64,000 nt of DNA. It comes from Drosophila persimilis (taxonomy: Eukaryota > Arthropoda > Insecta > Diptera > Drosophilidae). The notes under the pieces are model-generated. The model saw only the letters and a program-made list of their open reading frames with translations, searched no databases and was not told the DNA's origin. The stretch covers positions 20,548,001 to 20,612,000 of the forward strand of contig NW_020825289.1 of NCBI RefSeq assembly GCF_003286085.1, written 5' to 3'. The translations under genes were made by a program, and so were the position numbers. Positions 36,791 to 47,574 of the stretch are shown one piece after another (position 1 is the first letter of the stretch; each line of letters opens with the position of its first letter).

Positions 36791-38786
36791 GTGGAAGAAC
36801 CGAGGCGAGGCTCTGCTCTACAGAGGGAACTCTGCGGGTAGCAGCGTAGCACTGACATTCACCAACAAAGAATGCCAGCAACAACAGGCAACAACAGGCG
36901 GGGAGAAACGAGTTTTTCAGAGCATGGCATGCCACCAGATCGCGGCAAACGAAAACCGAAAGGTAGCCCCCCAACAACCACAGGCAAGAACTCTCTGGTT
37001 CTGGTGCTGGTGCTGGTTACTGGGTACTAGGTACTAGGCACTGGTGGTGGTTCAGGCACTTGCCACTTGCCACACGGGGCACGTAGGCGCTGCGCAACGG
37101 CGACCTGCGGTTCAAGCCTTGTTGGAGTGGACCGATCGCTCAGCCACCTGTCGTCGTCGTCGCCGTCGTCGTCTGGCGGTTGGCGAAAACTTCACGTTGC
37201 ATTAGAGAAAACCCCGCTCCAGACCCAAAGCCCAAAGCCACTTTCGACTGCAATCAGGCGGCGCACGACCAGACCAGACCAGTTGCAGTTAACAAGGGAG
37301 CAGAGCAGCGGCGGGGCGGGGACAACAACCGCAAAGATGGAAAACCGAAAAAAAAAGGAAAAACACAAAAGCCATCATTTCACTTCATGGGTGAAATTCA
37401 TCATCAGCGTTTAAAGCCGTCTGTGAGGCGGCTAAAAAAGCAGTAGATGGCACGTTTAAAAGCCGAACCAGAGGGCGAAACAAGCGATTTCGGTTTTTAT
37501 AAGGAAAAGATCGTGCTTGTGGAAAGCAGACTTGCCGCAAAATGGAATTATCTGGGCACACACAACACCTAATTGCCATCAATCATCGATGAGCATGCAA
37601 TAATTATCCATAAATAAACTTTCTGCATGGGAATGAATCGAATAATGGTCACTGCCATCTGCCGTCTGCCATTGGGCAGAAATTGGAAAACTGTCAACGC
37701 AAGATAAACAATATTGAGGCCGCACAAATTAACTTTCAAAGTTCGCACCTTCTTTTGTTGTTGTTCGTTCAGATCAGCAGTATTGGGAGGCGATTGGCAC
37801 GGACACTTTCCATTTTATTTGGTTTTTTTGTTTTGGTTTGAGGCGATGAAAACCGCAAACGCGTTTTCCAAACAGCACAAATACAAGCGCGCGCGAAACA
37901 GACACACACAGATTCAGATTCAGATGCTGATGCTGATGCCGGAGCGGTCCCACTTGTTAACTGTGATAATATAGCCAAGTTTGAACTTGTTATTGGTATT
38001 GGCGCTGCTTCGTGCCTCTTGAAAACACGCTGAGACGCGCGCGCTGCCACACACCTGCGAGACGCGACGCTCGTGGAGAAAAACGGGTTCCCAGCGATAG
38101 GGGGCAAGGGAAGCAAATCACTCGAAGTGTTTAATGGCTCTTAGGCTTGCATTCAATTTGCAATTTGAATTTCCCGCTGGAATCAAGCGCGCAACCGCGA
38201 CACGAACAAGAAACTACGGAGACTCGAATATTACCTACGGATGCTGATACCTTGATATATCAGATATATGTATATATTTTTGATTTTATATTTGCAGGTG
38301 ATATTTTTTATTTTGAACAAGTTTGGAAACAATGTTGTTTCCTTGTCCGCGGCCGAGATACATTTGTGAGATACATTTTCTTTAAAACCGCCCGCAGATG
38401 TTGCTGGTGTTTGAATAATGTTGCTTGGCAACAAGCGCCTAGAGATGCCCGAGACTATCGGTCAGAAATAAAATTCCAGTGTAAGGAAACTATCGATACA
38501 AACTACAAACCTGTTGCTCACACACATGCACAGGAAAGTATGCACACCGACAAACAAAACAAATGCACTGTGTTGTACTGCAGTGAATATAAGTGTAAAA
38601 CTACTTGGAATACAAATTTACACACCATTAATTCATTTGCTTGGCTGCATTCCTCTAACTGAGAACTTTAATTGATAAAAAGGCACTATAAATTAAAATA
38701 AAAACACCGAACGAAAAACAAAACAACGCGACGCGACGCAATGAAACGCGCTATGGTAGTTTTGGCGAGTTATTCGTCATTCCGTT

Positions 38787-38830
38787 CGGTCACACTTTTA
38801 AATAGTATTTTTGGTGACGGTGGTCACACT
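38787..38830 (+). promoter_or_regulatory. paired Ohler motif 1 boxes (GGTCACACT) upstream of DRC8
   Basis: CGGTCACACT at 38787-38796 and TGGTCACACT at 38821-38830 match the motif 1 (M1BP) consensus of Drosophila core promoters. A TAGTATTTTT close to Ohler motif 6 lies between them. They lie about 480-515 bases before the DRC8-like start codon, so a transcription start is likely nearby. Confidence 0.6.
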
Positions 38831-39302
38831 TTGAACGTAATCATCGTATCATTCTCGTCATTCATCGGGAGCCAGCGCGCCAGATTCAAATGTCGAAATC
38901 TATTAAAATTCAATCAAATCGCGCCATCAAATCGACTAAGCTCAAAAAAGGATAAAAACTATGACTAATTTTGCATTATTGACAAGTTAAATTAAATTGC
39001 AAGGACACTATCGAAATGCATGGCATATCCATTTTTTAAAGATTTAAAGACTTTTGGTGAAAATATCGTATGTTGATGGAGAGTTTGTGATTACGACGGC
39101 GGAGACAGTTGGCGGGGACACTTGATTTCGAATCCCAAAACGCCAAATCATGTAAATTTATTCAAAATTTGTGCTCCAAAATAACAACACTACAAACCCA
39201 GCAAAAAAAATAAACAAATTTCAAAGTTTATCAAAAATTAAAAGTGAAAAAATTAAGGAAAACAAACCAAAATCTACATAAGTATTAAAATTTACCTTCA
39301 CC

Positions 39303-40028
39303 ATGGAAATTGGCGGTAAGTAATCGGGGGCCCTAGGTTCTCTCTTACTTTAATCAGCCCTATTAAATACTACAGTTGCTTTGAACAACGACCTTGAGGT
39401 TCGGATCTCGGAGGCCTTTTGCGTCTTTGATACTCATGGTGATAAATACATAGACACTCGCAATGTGGGAAATGTTCTCAGATTTATGGGCTGTGTGCCG
39501 ACCGAGAAGGAAGTCAATGATATAATTGCCGTCACTGAGTCGATAGAGTACCCCGGGGAATTGCAGCTACCAAAATTTATGGCTCATGTCTCCCAACTGC
39601 TTATGAATAACCAGTAAGAACACTTAAAGGACGAATAATTGCATTTTGCATCGTTATTCTACCTCCCACAGTATGGAGCCAGCGTCAGCAGAAAAGCTGT
39701 ATGCGGCTTTTCAGGTGCTTGACCCAGAAAACAAAAAATATCTTACCAAAGAGTATTTCGAAAAGTTAATGTCAGAGGAGGGAGAGCCTTTCACTGAAGA
39801 AGAAATGGCGGACATGTGGCCGGTGGCCATTGATCCGATTACTGGAAACATTCCCTACACATTCTATATTAACCAACTGAAGGTAAAAGCTGGTGATTAT
39901 CAATATATTGGCTTCTATAACTTTTGTTTTCCTTACAACTTTAGCATAAGGGGACAATCTATGAAGTGGCTGCAGCTGTGAAAGAACAGGCCGAACAAGC
40001 TCAGGCCGAACAGGGGCGCAAGAAATAA
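39303..40028 (+). CDS. dynein regulatory complex subunit 8 (EFCAB2) homologue
   Basis: DRC8 is a small EF-hand-like subunit of the nexin-dynein regulatory complex, which links outer doublets of motile cilia and sperm flagella. Exons 39303-39315, 39376-39613, 39672-39882 and 39945-40028 join in phase to 181 residues. The first half holds AFCVFDTHGDKYIDTRNVG followed by LRFMGCVPTEKEVNDII; the second holds AAFQVLDPENKKYLTKEYF and EEGEPFTEEEMADMW, matching vertebrate EFCAB2 in order and spacing. Several loop positions lack acidic ligands, so calcium binding is doubtful in at least one hand. The tail is Ala/Gln/Glu-rich and ends in RKK. The first exon codes only four residues and one base. The stop codon overlaps an ATG (TAATG at 40025-40029), after which a decayed Aldh fragment starts. 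Confidence 0.85.
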
Positions 40029-40119
40029 TGTCAGCAAAGAAACATCAACATAGTGGCACCCTTTGGCGCAGTTGTGGCCTGCTCCGCCCTGCCTCAGCCC
40101 TCAGACCAACGCTGGAAAT

Positions 40120-40393
40120 GGATCTCCCAACGGCAATCAAGAATCTGCGCTACTTTTCCGACTGGGCCGGTAAGAACCATGGCAAGATCATCCCCATGGG
40201 AGGTGATTTCTTGGCACTTGGAACCCTGGAACTTCCCCATTCTGATGATGGTCTGGAAACTGGGATCCACACTGGCAACCGGCAACACCATCTTCCTAAA
40301 GCCAGCCGAGTAGTCAATGTGGCCAATCACGTACATCACGTAGATGTCGACAAGGTAGCCTTCACCGGATCCGCGGTGATTACATTCGGTTAA
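40120..40393 (+). pseudogene. decayed aldehyde dehydrogenase (Aldh) fragment
   Basis: A remnant of the ALDH catalytic domain, in three pieces in changing frames. One frame reads [20 protein letters not shown] and IPMGGDF, then another frame reads [20 protein letters not shown] and [10 protein letters not shown], then the first frame returns with VDVDKVAFTGS. The order matches fly mitochondrial-type Aldh, but about a dozen residues are lost before PWNFP and about twenty after KPAE, and frames shift. The catalytic cysteine region is absent. No intron is visible, so it may be a truncated processed copy. It begins less than 100 bases after the DRC8 stop and likely lies in that gene's 3' UTR. Confidence 0.8.
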
Positions 40394-41322
40394 TTTCTGT
40401 TTAATTGTAAAACTCTTTTGAAATACAATATTTGTGAAGAAAATCTTGAAGATTCTCTAAGAAAACTGTTTCCCAGGCCAGTCATTTGTCGGTGTCCTCG
40501 CTGCGTGGCTTTCTCTATAAGCCAGGATAGTCCGCCCTTGCGAGTACTTAAAAGTAGTTAAGCTTGAAAAAAATTGATTCATCAATCATATAAAATTATG
40601 TGGGCAAAGCTGAGAGATCTATTTAGCTAGTAATATTGAACGGAATATCAAAATTAAGCAATATGGTTTCCAATTCTTGACGGAGAAGGATTAACCTATT
40701 ACTGGCCAAGGGGGTATTTCAATTTTCCACCGAAAATAATACAAATTTACTAATTTCAGCGCAGCTCAGGTGAAAGATATCGTGGTTTTTCTTAAGTTCA
40801 GGGGAAAGATGGCTCCGATCTACAAACAGAATTTACAATCAGTAATATTTTCCGCCATTTATCTCAAGTAGTTGAACTATTTAAATGGAGGGGGCTTAAG
40901 TGGGCTAAGGTTATTTTTTTATTGGTATATTTACGGTATGTTTTGAAAATGAAACGTATGTTTCGGTATACCAACCAAAAACAGCCACGTCAGCTTTTCC
41001 ACCCAAGGCCCACCAGCCACCCAAAAAAGAACACGCAAGCAAAGAGTCCAGCACACAGAGTCCAGCATTACAAGGTGAATGAAAAAATTGCATGAGATTG
41101 AGACCGAAAAGCCTGAGGCAGAGGAAATGAAGAAGTTGAAGACGGCTAGGCTGAGAAGCGCGGTTACGGCAAACGAGACGATCTAAGCAAAACAAAAATC
41201 AGATAAAATTCGGTGCCCGAGCACAACACACGGAAACCATGCAAATTTAATTTCGGCAACGCTTTCTCAAAAGGTTGCACTCTAAACAACAGTTTATTTT
41301 TTTGTCCGAGTAACATTAAAAT
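40394..41322. other. spacer between the Aldh fragment and Xbp1
   Basis: The stretch contains repeat copy 1 (40560-40935, listed separately) and the Xbp1 promoter and 5' UTR. Motif 6-like words (GGTATATTT at 40924, TTTCGGTAT at 40961) lie at the right edge of the repeat. No gene signal. Confidence 0.6.
40560..40935 (+). repeat. dispersed repeat of about 0.4 kb, copy 1
   Basis: This segment aligns along its length with 43772-44201 and, inverted, with 56196-56660. Shared words include ATATGGTTTCCAAT, CCAAGGGGGTATTT, GAAAATAATACAAATTTACT and GGCTTAAGTGGGCTAAG. It has no coding frame. Compared with copy 2, the right end differs after GGGCTAAG. Confidence 0.85.
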
Positions 41323-42929
41323 ATGGCACCGACCGCGAATGCCTATTTGATAACGGTGGACACGCCCGTGGCTATATCCACGAATACGTTGCCCAAGCTC
41401 CGGCCCGCACCCCTGACAGCGGCTCTGCTCAAGGGGGCGGCCTCGCCCACACGCTCGAGCTCGGGGTACGCCTCGTCCTCCTACGATAACATGGAGGAGG
41501 AAGAATCTTTGGTGGCCTCACCACCCAAGGCCAAGAAGCGTCGCCTGGATCACCTCACTTGGGAGGAAAAAGTACAGAGAAAGTAAGTGGTAAAAATCGA
41601 TGGGTCGCGGTACGGAAATCAATACTTAATCGCATGTTTGTTCTCACTCACCAGGAAGCTAAAGAATCGCGTTGCAGCCCAAACATCACGCGACCGCAAG
41701 AAGGCTCGCATGGAGGAAATGGAGTACGAGATCAAGGAGCTAACTGACAAAACAGAATTACTACAAAACAAATGCGAAAGTCTACAGTCCATCAATGAGT
41801 CGTTGCTGGCCAAAAACCAAAAGCTGGACACAGAAGTAGAACTATTGCGTCAGGAACTTGATGAGATGAAACAACAACAGAAGCAGCAGCACGCCAAAAA
41901 CATCACCTGCAACAGCTCCAATGCCAACACAGGCGCTGAGGGCTGTGCGTCCACAATCCTTGGATCCGCAGCATCCAATGCTGACCCTCTGCCGCAGGGT
42001 ACACTAGTGGACACACAGTCGTCAGCGCGTCTGTTGGCGGAACAGCTGAAAAGCAGCAAGACCATAGCCTCGCTCTGGAAGGTTGTGGCTCTCTGCCTAC
42101 TCTACAAGACATGCTGCTCGTCGACGATGAAGAGTTCGACGCGCGGCGACTTGAAGAACTGGCCGAAAGTCTGCTCGCAGATATCACAGCAGACCTGGAA
42201 GCTGGCTCTGGAGCGTGCGGCCCAACTGCTGCCAAAGATTCAGGCGAAAAAGAGCGACTGCTTGGATCAATGGTGGGGACCCCAACAGAGCGCCTGGAAT
42301 CCGGCGGGCATAGAGCTGATGGCCTAGACGCGAACGAACCCAAACAGAGCCTGAATGTGCCGGTGTTGAAGATAAATGGAAACTCACAGCGAGCCACAGC
42401 AGCGCCAAAAAAGACGAAGACGATTAAGACGACTACAGCAACCATTTCAGCAGCGGCGGCCGCTACACTTGTGCAGGCCACTCCGGATACAGTTTATGGC
42501 ACCTACGATGCCAAGACAAACTCAATAACCATCGTAATGGATGGAGATGCAGTTCCCGTCAATGAGGCCGTTGAGGAGATATACTGCGATGGCGTCAGTG
42601 CTGGGGATGACACTACAGATGTAATTATGAAGTGTCCGCCGCCAGCAACGTCCCCATCGCAGGTCTATCTCAACGTCGTGAATGCCACCGACGACTCGGA
42701 CGACGAGTGCGATTTTAATCGCATTGAGTCGTTCCTCTGTCCGCGCATCAAAGCCATTTCCCCATTGGCCAAATCTCCCGCATTGTCTCTACACTCAGCC
42801 ACCTCCGATCACGGCTACGAGTCCATACTGGGCTCTCCCACATCCACGATCCTTACTCTGCCCACAGACACGGAAGAGGACTTTCCCTGGCAGAGCAATT
42901 TCGATGAGCTGTTCCCCAGCTTGATCTAA
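41323..42929 (+). CDS. Xbp1: Xbp1, bZIP transcription factor of the unfolded protein response (unspliced and IRE1-spliced frames)
   Basis: Xbp1 is the effector of the IRE1 branch of the unfolded protein response. Exon 1 is 41323-41582. Exon 2 starts at 41655 and codes the bZIP basic region (KKLKNRVAAQTSRDRKKARM) followed by a leucine zipper. The unspliced frame stops at 42325-42327, giving 310 residues. A second frame, open from about 42111 to a stop at 42929, carries the acidic activation domain of the spliced form. Moving from the first frame to the second needs removal of a number of bases equal to 2 modulo 3; the 23 bases known for fly Xbp1, taken near 42090-42118 (around CTCTGCCTACTC and CATGCTGCTCG), give an intact 503-residue protein. 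I did not fix the exact cleavage sites. The start is the first ATG with leader stops upstream. Confidence 0.97.
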
Positions 42930-43771
42930 GCTCCCAAACTGGGAATGGAATATTCGTTTTTCAAATTGAAAAATCTGTTGGATCCACAAAGTTTCTCTCT
43001 ATTCTAATATGTATTGTTAATTTTGGCCGGCCGCCCTAAGATTTAAGTGTTTTACCTGATAAGCTGTATAGAAAGAATTTCGTCATCGATGGCTCTATTT
43101 GTAAATGATATTTAACTGAAACTCGTAGGTAATCCGTAAGTTTCCATTTATGTTTAACACACTCTAACCACATAGGCTAATCATTTGAAATGTGCTCAAA
43201 AAATTATGCGAAAACATTCAAAAAAAAATAACAACTACAATATATTCAAAATATATAAAAGACCACAACACAAAATAATGGCCTGAGTTCTTTATAGTGC
43301 ATTATTCGCATAAAGCAAAATGATGTAAGACTTGGAGTGGGTTGGTGGATAATCAGAATCGCGCCACTATCTCATTACTTTTGAACACGCCATATTTCAC
43401 GGTGCGCACTTTATAATAATAGCATAGGTGAGTCACCCGATTCCTACGTAAACATATACAGTACATATAGTCTCTAATTTCTAGTGTCCTTGCTAATTGG
43501 ACTCCCATTTCCTACGATATGACGACTAAAGTCCCATATGTGATGAAACCTCCATGAGTCATTCCTATAACACCAACGCACTGTATATATATTTATTAAT
43601 TTAAAACGCAAACCGGTGGTTCAGATTTAAACTAGTTCCATGTAAACGTTCTTTCAATCGAACTGGTCGATAGGTTCCGTTTTTTTTTGAAAATCTCAAT
43701 ATATTCTTATCTGTATATATAATTTTCATATTCTACTTATTTCACAAACCTTTTTTAGACAATATCCAATA
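42930..43771. other. Xbp1 3' UTR and spacer
   Basis: AT-rich DNA with no coding signal. It probably holds the Xbp1 3' UTR. I see several A-rich stretches but no single convincing poly(A) signal. Confidence 0.55.
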
Positions 43772-44201
43772 AATTTAAGTATTTAAAATAAACCAGTCAA
43801 GTAGAAAATATGTTCATTAACTGGAAAAAATGATGTGGGCATGGCTAAATGTTTTATCTAGCTTATAATATTTGACGGAACATCAATATTAAGGAATATG
43901 GTTTCCAATCCTTGACGGAGAACGATTAACCTATTACAGGCCAAGGGGGTATTTTAATTTTCCACCGAAAATAATACAAATTTACTAATTTTAACGCAGT
44001 TCAGGTGAAAGATTTCGTGTTGTTTTCAGTTCAGAGGAGAGATGGCATGGATCTACAAGAAGAATTTACAGTCGTTAATATTTTCCGCCATTTACCTCAA
44101 GTAGCTGAAGTATTTAAATCGAGGGGCTTAAGTGGGCTAAGTTCGGTTTTTCATCATACGAGACGATATAGAACCAAAATTGAGGCATAAACAATTAAAG
44201 G
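43772..44201 (+). repeat. dispersed repeat of about 0.4 kb, copy 2
   Basis: This is the most complete copy, in the same orientation as copy 1 and about 3.2 kb away, so the two bracket Xbp1. The left end reads AAGTATTTAAAATAAACCAG, closely matching a segment inside the copy at 56.3 kb. The right end (CAAAATTGAGGCATAAACAA) matches that copy too. It stops only about 25 bases before the start codon of the HMG20-like gene. Confidence 0.85.
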
Positions 44202-44226
44202 TGTAATTTTATTTATAAATTTTTCC

Positions 44227-45519
44227 ATGGAAGACCTAAAAAGGCAACCAGAGGAAACAGAGATGACCGAACCTAGCAAGGAGGTCCCAGATGAAGCCGT
44301 AGGATCACCCGAAACACGACCCATAGCCTCACAGTCGCTGGATTCGGCCCCCATAGAAGCTCACAACGAGGAAGGAGAGAAGCTGCAGAGAACGACCGCC
44401 GGCAAGGGAAATAAAAAGAATAAGAACTCCAAGGGCCCGCAGTCAGACATGGTGATGGATCCCGAGATAAAGAAACTCACTCAGCGGCGCATCAATGTAG
44501 CTGGAGCACCCAAAATGCCACTGAATGGCTACGTGCGATTCATGAACGACAGACGAGAGGAGTTGCGCCGCGAGCAGCCGCAGCGTACGGCCCTGGAGCA
44601 CACGAAGATTATTGGTGAGGAATGGCACCTGCTGCCGGAAGAGCGCAAGGTTCCGTACATGGAAGCGGCTGCCAAGGACAAGGCTTTGTAAGTGACGATC
44701 TTTGATCAGCTACCAGATGTTTTTCTGATCGGGTTTTCTCGATTTTTCTGTAGATACCAAGAGCAGATGCACTTATTCTTCAAGGACCACCCCGAGATTG
44801 TGGCTAAAGAGTTGGCCAGGGTAAAAAAAGCTACCAAAGGAGACAGTGCTTCGAAGGAGAAGACACCCAAAGCTGTAGCCAACAACGATGTCGCCGTCGG
44901 CAAAGGCAAGAAACCGAAAGCGAAGACCCCAGCAACAAAGAGGCCAAGCGAGCACTCTCCTGACCCAGATGATGTTCCGCTGTCCCAGGTGAAACGCACG
45001 CCGACTCCAACACCACCACCACCACCACCACCACCTCAACAAGCACAAGCGCAAACTCCAGCAACAATAGCACTCAACATTGTCGCCGCACCGCGTCCGC
45101 TTCAGCCAGGTGAGATACCCATTTACACAAACGAGTTCATCGAGCACAATCGCAGCACGGAGAACGAGCTGCGAACGCTGCGCAAGACGAAAACGGATCT
45201 GGAACAGCAAAATGCGGTGCTGGAGCAGCACGTGGACAACACCAAGGCTGGGTATGCCAAGGTGATGGGCGAGGTGGCCGAACTGAAGGAGGAGAATGTG
45301 CGACTGGAGGCGTACGTGAAAGGTCTGCGCCAGAAGTTGGTTGCAGCCCTCAATGGTGTCCCATTGCCTCCGCTGGAACCGTCCGGTCCGAGCGTTGGCA
45401 ACATTGACAGGTATATGCATCACCTGGCCGGACTCACTGGCCAACCGCACAACACTATGCTCCTCAAAGCAAGAGACGCTCTGCGCAAAGTAGACATCCC
45501 CACTCTGCTCAAGTCCTAG
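44227..45519 (+). CDS. Hmg-2: HMG20A/B-type HMG-box protein
   Basis: HMG20 proteins are chromatin factors with one HMG box and a coiled coil; vertebrate HMG20B is a BRAF35 subunit of LSD1-CoREST complexes. Two exons, 44227-44687 and 44754-45519, give 408 residues. The N-terminus is acidic. The HMG box starts near residue 94 (APKMPLNGYVRFMNDRREEL) and is split by the intron after YMEAAAKDKAL. Lys-rich and poly-Pro segments follow (PTPTPPPPPPPP), then a coiled coil (NELRTLRKTKTDLEQQNAVL) and a conserved C-terminal block. The symbol is from memory of the D. melanogaster gene next to Xbp1; the family is certain, the symbol less so. The promoter region is largely repeat copy 2. Confidence 0.88.
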
Positions 45520-45695
45520 TTTTCTTTTGGATGAAACGATTGTACAGTGCAGTATTTTTTAATTGCTTTAGTCTTAGGATCCATCCACACCCGTGCACAT
45601 GTATGAGTCTTCTCATGGAATGTGTATGCAGTATTTCAGACGTATGTTATATGTTTTATAAACCCGTGTGAATCATGTGATCATCCGTTGCTCGA
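45520..45695. other. convergent 3' ends
   Basis: Only 176 bases separate the stop codons of the HMG20-like gene (+) and the small membrane protein gene (-). No canonical AATAAA is visible in it, so the two transcripts probably overlap at their 3' ends. Confidence 0.6.
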
Positions 45696-46104
45696 CTACT
45701 TCTGGGATGTGTCACCGACGCTATTGGGCAGCGAGTTCTCCGTGTCGCGTGATGGTGGGGTTTTCTTTGAGTAATGCATGGACGACCCAGACTCGTTGTT
45801 AGCCGGCGATTTCCAGGCTTGGGTCCGCTTTGCCCGCCGCAGCAAGATCCGGCGCACCATGAAGAACCCAGCTGCCAACATGGGAACTATCAAATACGGC
45901 TTGCAGAACAGACCCAAGATGAAAAGACTAAACGACATCATCCAATTGATTAGGGTCACTGTGGGATCAGATCAGACAGTCAGACAGCTCATACGCTCGA
46001 ACCAAATCATCTTTCCACTTTCTACACTCACTTTGAAACTGCAAAAGGGTGGCCACCGTAGTATAGACTGCCGTCGAGAGTGTCACCAGCATGCCGTAAA
46101 TCAT
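45696..46104 (-). CDS. small two-exon membrane protein (111 residues)
   Basis: Exons 46104-46032 and 45958-45696 on the - strand (donor A|GTGAGT, acceptor CCCACAG) join in phase to 111 residues. The product has three hydrophobic stretches: MLVTLSTAVYTTVATLL, MMSFSLFILGLF and PYLIVPMLAAGFFMV. An Arg-rich stop-transfer segment follows (RRILLRRAKR), and then a polar tail ending SVGDTSQK. This suggests a small multipass membrane protein with a cytosolic C-terminus. I do not recognise the family. The start ATG opens the frame and precedes a hydrophobic segment. It is convergent with the HMG20-like gene and downstream of macoilin on the same strand. Confidence 0.7.
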
Positions 46105-47574
46105 GATTTAATTTTTAGGTTTCACCTTACTCGTATTTTATGGGAGAAATAAAATCTGTAAGGGCAAGGCACCCGTCCACTGACTTTTTTGGTCAGGCTT
46201 ACTATGTATTGTAAAGATTATGTAGGCTGAAATAGTGTGAGTCATGCTTAGCTCAACACAAAAATTCTTTTGAAAATAAGGCCTTCCTAAATAATAGAAA
46301 ATATTCTTCGAAGGGGAGCAGTATGTGTGTTAGAAAAATAATAATAAAATCGAAAGTAATAAAAATGATATATGTATTCATCTATGTGTACTGTCTTCTT
46401 GCAGCAAATAAAACTTGTTGTTTCTTCTTTTATTATTGAACAAAATGGTCGTCTCGTCGTTTTACTTCTTCGTTAATGAACTTAGCGTTTTCTTCTTAAT
46501 GTGTTTTGTTTTTTCGATTTTTTTCTTAGGAACAGCAAAAAAAGTTAAACAAAAATAAATTAAAACTTAAATAGAAAATAGTTTTGTTTGATAGTTGTGT
46601 TGTTGTGGATGTTGGGGGTGTTTCAAAAAGATTAAATTCTAAATTATAGCGTACATTTAAGGTTTTATAACAAAAAATAATTTAATGAGATAATAAATCA
46701 AAGGCGCAGACTTCAAAAATATTCCATTGAGTCGGGGGGTACAGGTCCCCCTTATCAAAGGCCATCACTTAGGTTCGTCCAACTCTCTCACAGCGTTTGG
46801 TAAAAAGAAAAATACATGGTTCAGAGGATCGGATCCATACTTCGATCATCAATTAAAAATACGAATCGCGTTTTTCATTTTGTTATTATTTTTAGAAATT
46901 TCTGTGTGTTTCTTATGCTTTCTCTTAAATGTGATTTAAGTTTTTAATCATTTTGTTAAAGTAATGTTTTACTTTCCGTATTTCAAGGGCGAGCCAGACT
47001 CTCCCAAAGGTGTGTTTCGTGTGTGTTGAGTGGAGAGGATGCGGATGCGGATGTGTATGCGTATGCGGATATGGATGCGGACGTGGGGTGGAGCAACTGA
47101 CTCCAAGCAGTGGCTTGACTAAGATGGGATCAGTGGCTGTTCAGAGTAAACCATTGGATAATTTCAATTGGAATGCCAATTTGAGTGTGGTAAGGTTAGG
47201 AATCGGTTCGTTCTAATGTGATTAATGTGGCGCGGGGATGTGTTCAGTGTTTGTAAGAAACTGCTTATTCTTCTTATTCTTATTACGGACATTCAGATAT
47301 TTGCAGGCGAACTGCCTCGGTTCGGTTTTAGCCTTCGGTTCGGGTCGTGCCCGGGGATCTCTCTGCTCGTGTTCATTGGCCGATTGGATTGCTGAGACTG
47401 CAATTGCGGCTTCGACAGTAGATGCGATTGCAGCTGCGGCTGCGGCTGCGGCGGCCTGCGGCGTATTCTCCCTCCCTCATGTAAAATATAATCTCAGAGT
47501 TGTCGTCTCAGATGCAGATGCGAAGACGATGACGACGACGACGACACCGTCAAGGGCTGCTGCTTCTGCTGGCG
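46105..47574. other. macoilin 3' UTR and spacer
   Basis: About 1.5 kb of AT-rich DNA. A minus-strand AATAAA at 46429-46434 could end the macoilin transcript, giving a 3' UTR of about 1.1 kb. A GGATGC/GTATGC hexamer-like stretch lies at about 47037-47082. No coding gene is seen. Confidence 0.5.

Larger units (their letters stand above)
35524..39302. other. Magi 5' region and spacer to DRC8
   Basis: About 3.8 kb with no supportable gene. The left part is Magi 5' UTR and promoter; the Magi transcription start was not located. A CAG run of about nine units is at 36763-36790, a DRE-like TATCGATA at 38491-38498, and two Ohler motif 1 boxes at 38787 and 38821. A 171-codon frame at 38147-38662 has no ATG near its start and no recognisable content. 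Confidence 0.55.

Noticed and set aside
36727-36977. Poly-Gln/poly-Leu frames around the CAG tract
   Set aside because: They are driven by the CAG microsatellite only; no conserved sequence flanks it.
38147-38662. 171-codon plus-strand frame upstream of DRC8
   Set aside because: There is no ATG near its beginning, the composition is AT-driven, and a DRE-like element lies inside; no domain seen.
44005-44190. Short plus-strand frame just upstream of the HMG20-like gene
   Set aside because: It lies inside repeat copy 2, is not preserved as an open frame in copies 1 and 3, and ends before the real gene.
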